Positions 5,609-5,884 of a stretch of DNA of 5,884 bases are shown piece by piece. Each line of letters begins with the position of its first letter. The first letter of the stretch is position 1. Below the pieces are notes generated by a model, which worked only from the letters and a program-made list of their open reading frames with translations, was not told where the DNA came from and did not search any database. Source of the DNA: Rhizobacter sp. GTDB taxonomy: Bacteria > Pseudomonadota > Gammaproteobacteria > Burkholderiales > Burkholderiaceae_C. Location: assembly GCA_014380155.1 (NCBI GenBank), contig JACMKJ010000090.1, positions 1-5,884 on the forward strand, given 5' to 3'. Made by a program: the position numbers and the translations under genes.

Positions 5609-5884
5609 TGGCTCAACTCCTCGGGGGTGAAGGGGTGCGTGTCGCCGCGCGCGGGCGCGTTGACGATCAACAGCAGGCGCTCGGCCGCGCTCACGGCCAC
5701 ATCGTCATCGCTGCGGTCTTGCGCGCAGACGTAGACGGTGGGCGACGCGGGCAGGCGCGCGCGACCGATGTCGTTGAATTCAGCTGCATAGTCGTGCGAG
5801 AAAAACACCGTGTGGCGCGACAGCGGGAAACCACGCGTCGGCGCGAGCAGGTTCCAGGTGACGGCCGACAGCGAACGCTGCGCC
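5236..5884 (-). CDS. crtD: Hydroxy/methoxyneurosporene-type carotenoid 3,4-desaturase CrtD, C-terminal part (5' end beyond window)
   Basis: CrtD is an FAD-dependent desaturase of the CrtI family that introduces the 3,4 double bond into 1-hydroxy or 1-methoxy acyclic carotenoids made by CrtC and CrtF. The frame is open from the window edge, so 215 codons of the C-terminal part are visible. It reads SAVTWNLLAPTRGFPLSRHT, then TVFFSHDYAAEFNDI, PTVYVCAQDRSDD, ERLLLIVNAPARGD and FTPEELSQCE, and the C-terminal FAD signature GLYLAGGSVHPGPGVPMAAL (about 5367-5426). GGSVHPGPGVPMAAL separates it from CrtI. Conserved sequence ends near ADR at about 5317. The last 27 residues are Ser/Thr/Pro-rich and lie opposite the conserved N-terminus of CrtC in another frame. 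The GTG at 5808 is internal, since CrtD-like sequence continues upstream. It is the upstream partner of crtC on the minus strand. Confidence 0.95.
   Translation of the reverse strand, partial: AQRSLSAVTWNLLAPTRGFPLSRHTVFFSHDYAAEFNDIGRARLPASPTVYVCAQDRSDDDVAVSAAERLLLIVNAPARGDTHPFTPEELSQCESQTFQQMARCGLQVDRHAALTQMTTPQGFEHLFPATGGALYGRAPHGWMASFSRPGSRSRLPGLYLAGGSVHPGPGVPMAALSGRQAAASVIADRASARTSNRPSTPPSQPVATPGGTSTR
5617..5622 (-). promoter_or_regulatory. Shine-Dalgarno sequence supporting the long crtC start
   Basis: On the minus strand the sequence is GAGGAG, 8 nt before the ATG at 5608-5606. It lies inside crtD, where the same bases encode Glu-Glu of TPEELSQ, so it could be a coincidence of that codon pair. 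It is still the only strong ribosome-binding site ahead of any candidate crtC start. Confidence 0.4.

Overview
This window looks like part of the photosynthesis gene cluster of a GC-rich, aerobic-anoxygenic or facultatively phototrophic betaproteobacterium of the Rubrivivax/Roseateles/Burkholderiales type. That placement rests on the gene content (phytoene desaturase, phytoene synthase, carotenoid 1,2-hydratase, methoxyneurosporene-type desaturase, BciA-type divinyl reductase), the strong GC bias at third codon positions and the tight operon packing. It is inferred from remembered family resemblance and was not confirmed by any search.

Layout. Plus strand, 1-3652: a compact run made of the 3' end of crtI, then crtB, a previously untracked 38-codon membrane microprotein gene, an N-terminally membrane-anchored alpha/beta hydrolase gene, and bciA. 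Successive junctions are an overlap, an ATGA overlap, a 13-nt gap and a 23-nt gap, so these genes are probably co-transcribed. Then comes the only real intergenic gap (3653-3760), holding a GCATC/GATGC/GCATC repeat cluster and a weak -10-like box. A single plus-strand gene for a stand-alone GAF-domain protein follows (3761-4360). Minus strand, 4370-5884: crtC and the 3' part of crtD, read as crtD then crtC and converging on the GAF gene with only 9 nt between the stop codons.

How the genes work together. CrtB condenses two geranylgeranyl diphosphates to phytoene. CrtI desaturates phytoene to neurosporene or lycopene. CrtC hydrates the psi end group and CrtD introduces the 3,4 double bond, giving the spheroidene/spirilloxanthin series. 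BciA reduces the C8 vinyl group of the bacteriochlorophyll precursor, so carotenoid and bacteriochlorophyll steps appear to share one transcription unit. The hydrolase and microprotein have no assigned role but sit inside this unit. The GAF protein could be a small-molecule or redox sensor, which is unproven.

The most unusual structural feature is the crtD/crtC junction. The conserved N-terminus of CrtC begins inside the crtD reading frame, and no ATG, GTG or TTG lies near it. The nearest canonical starts need a 226-nt or 373-nt out-of-frame overlap, and the longer one has a good Shine-Dalgarno sequence. I saw no RNA genes, insertion sequences, CRISPR arrays or integration sites, and nothing I would call a wholly new system.
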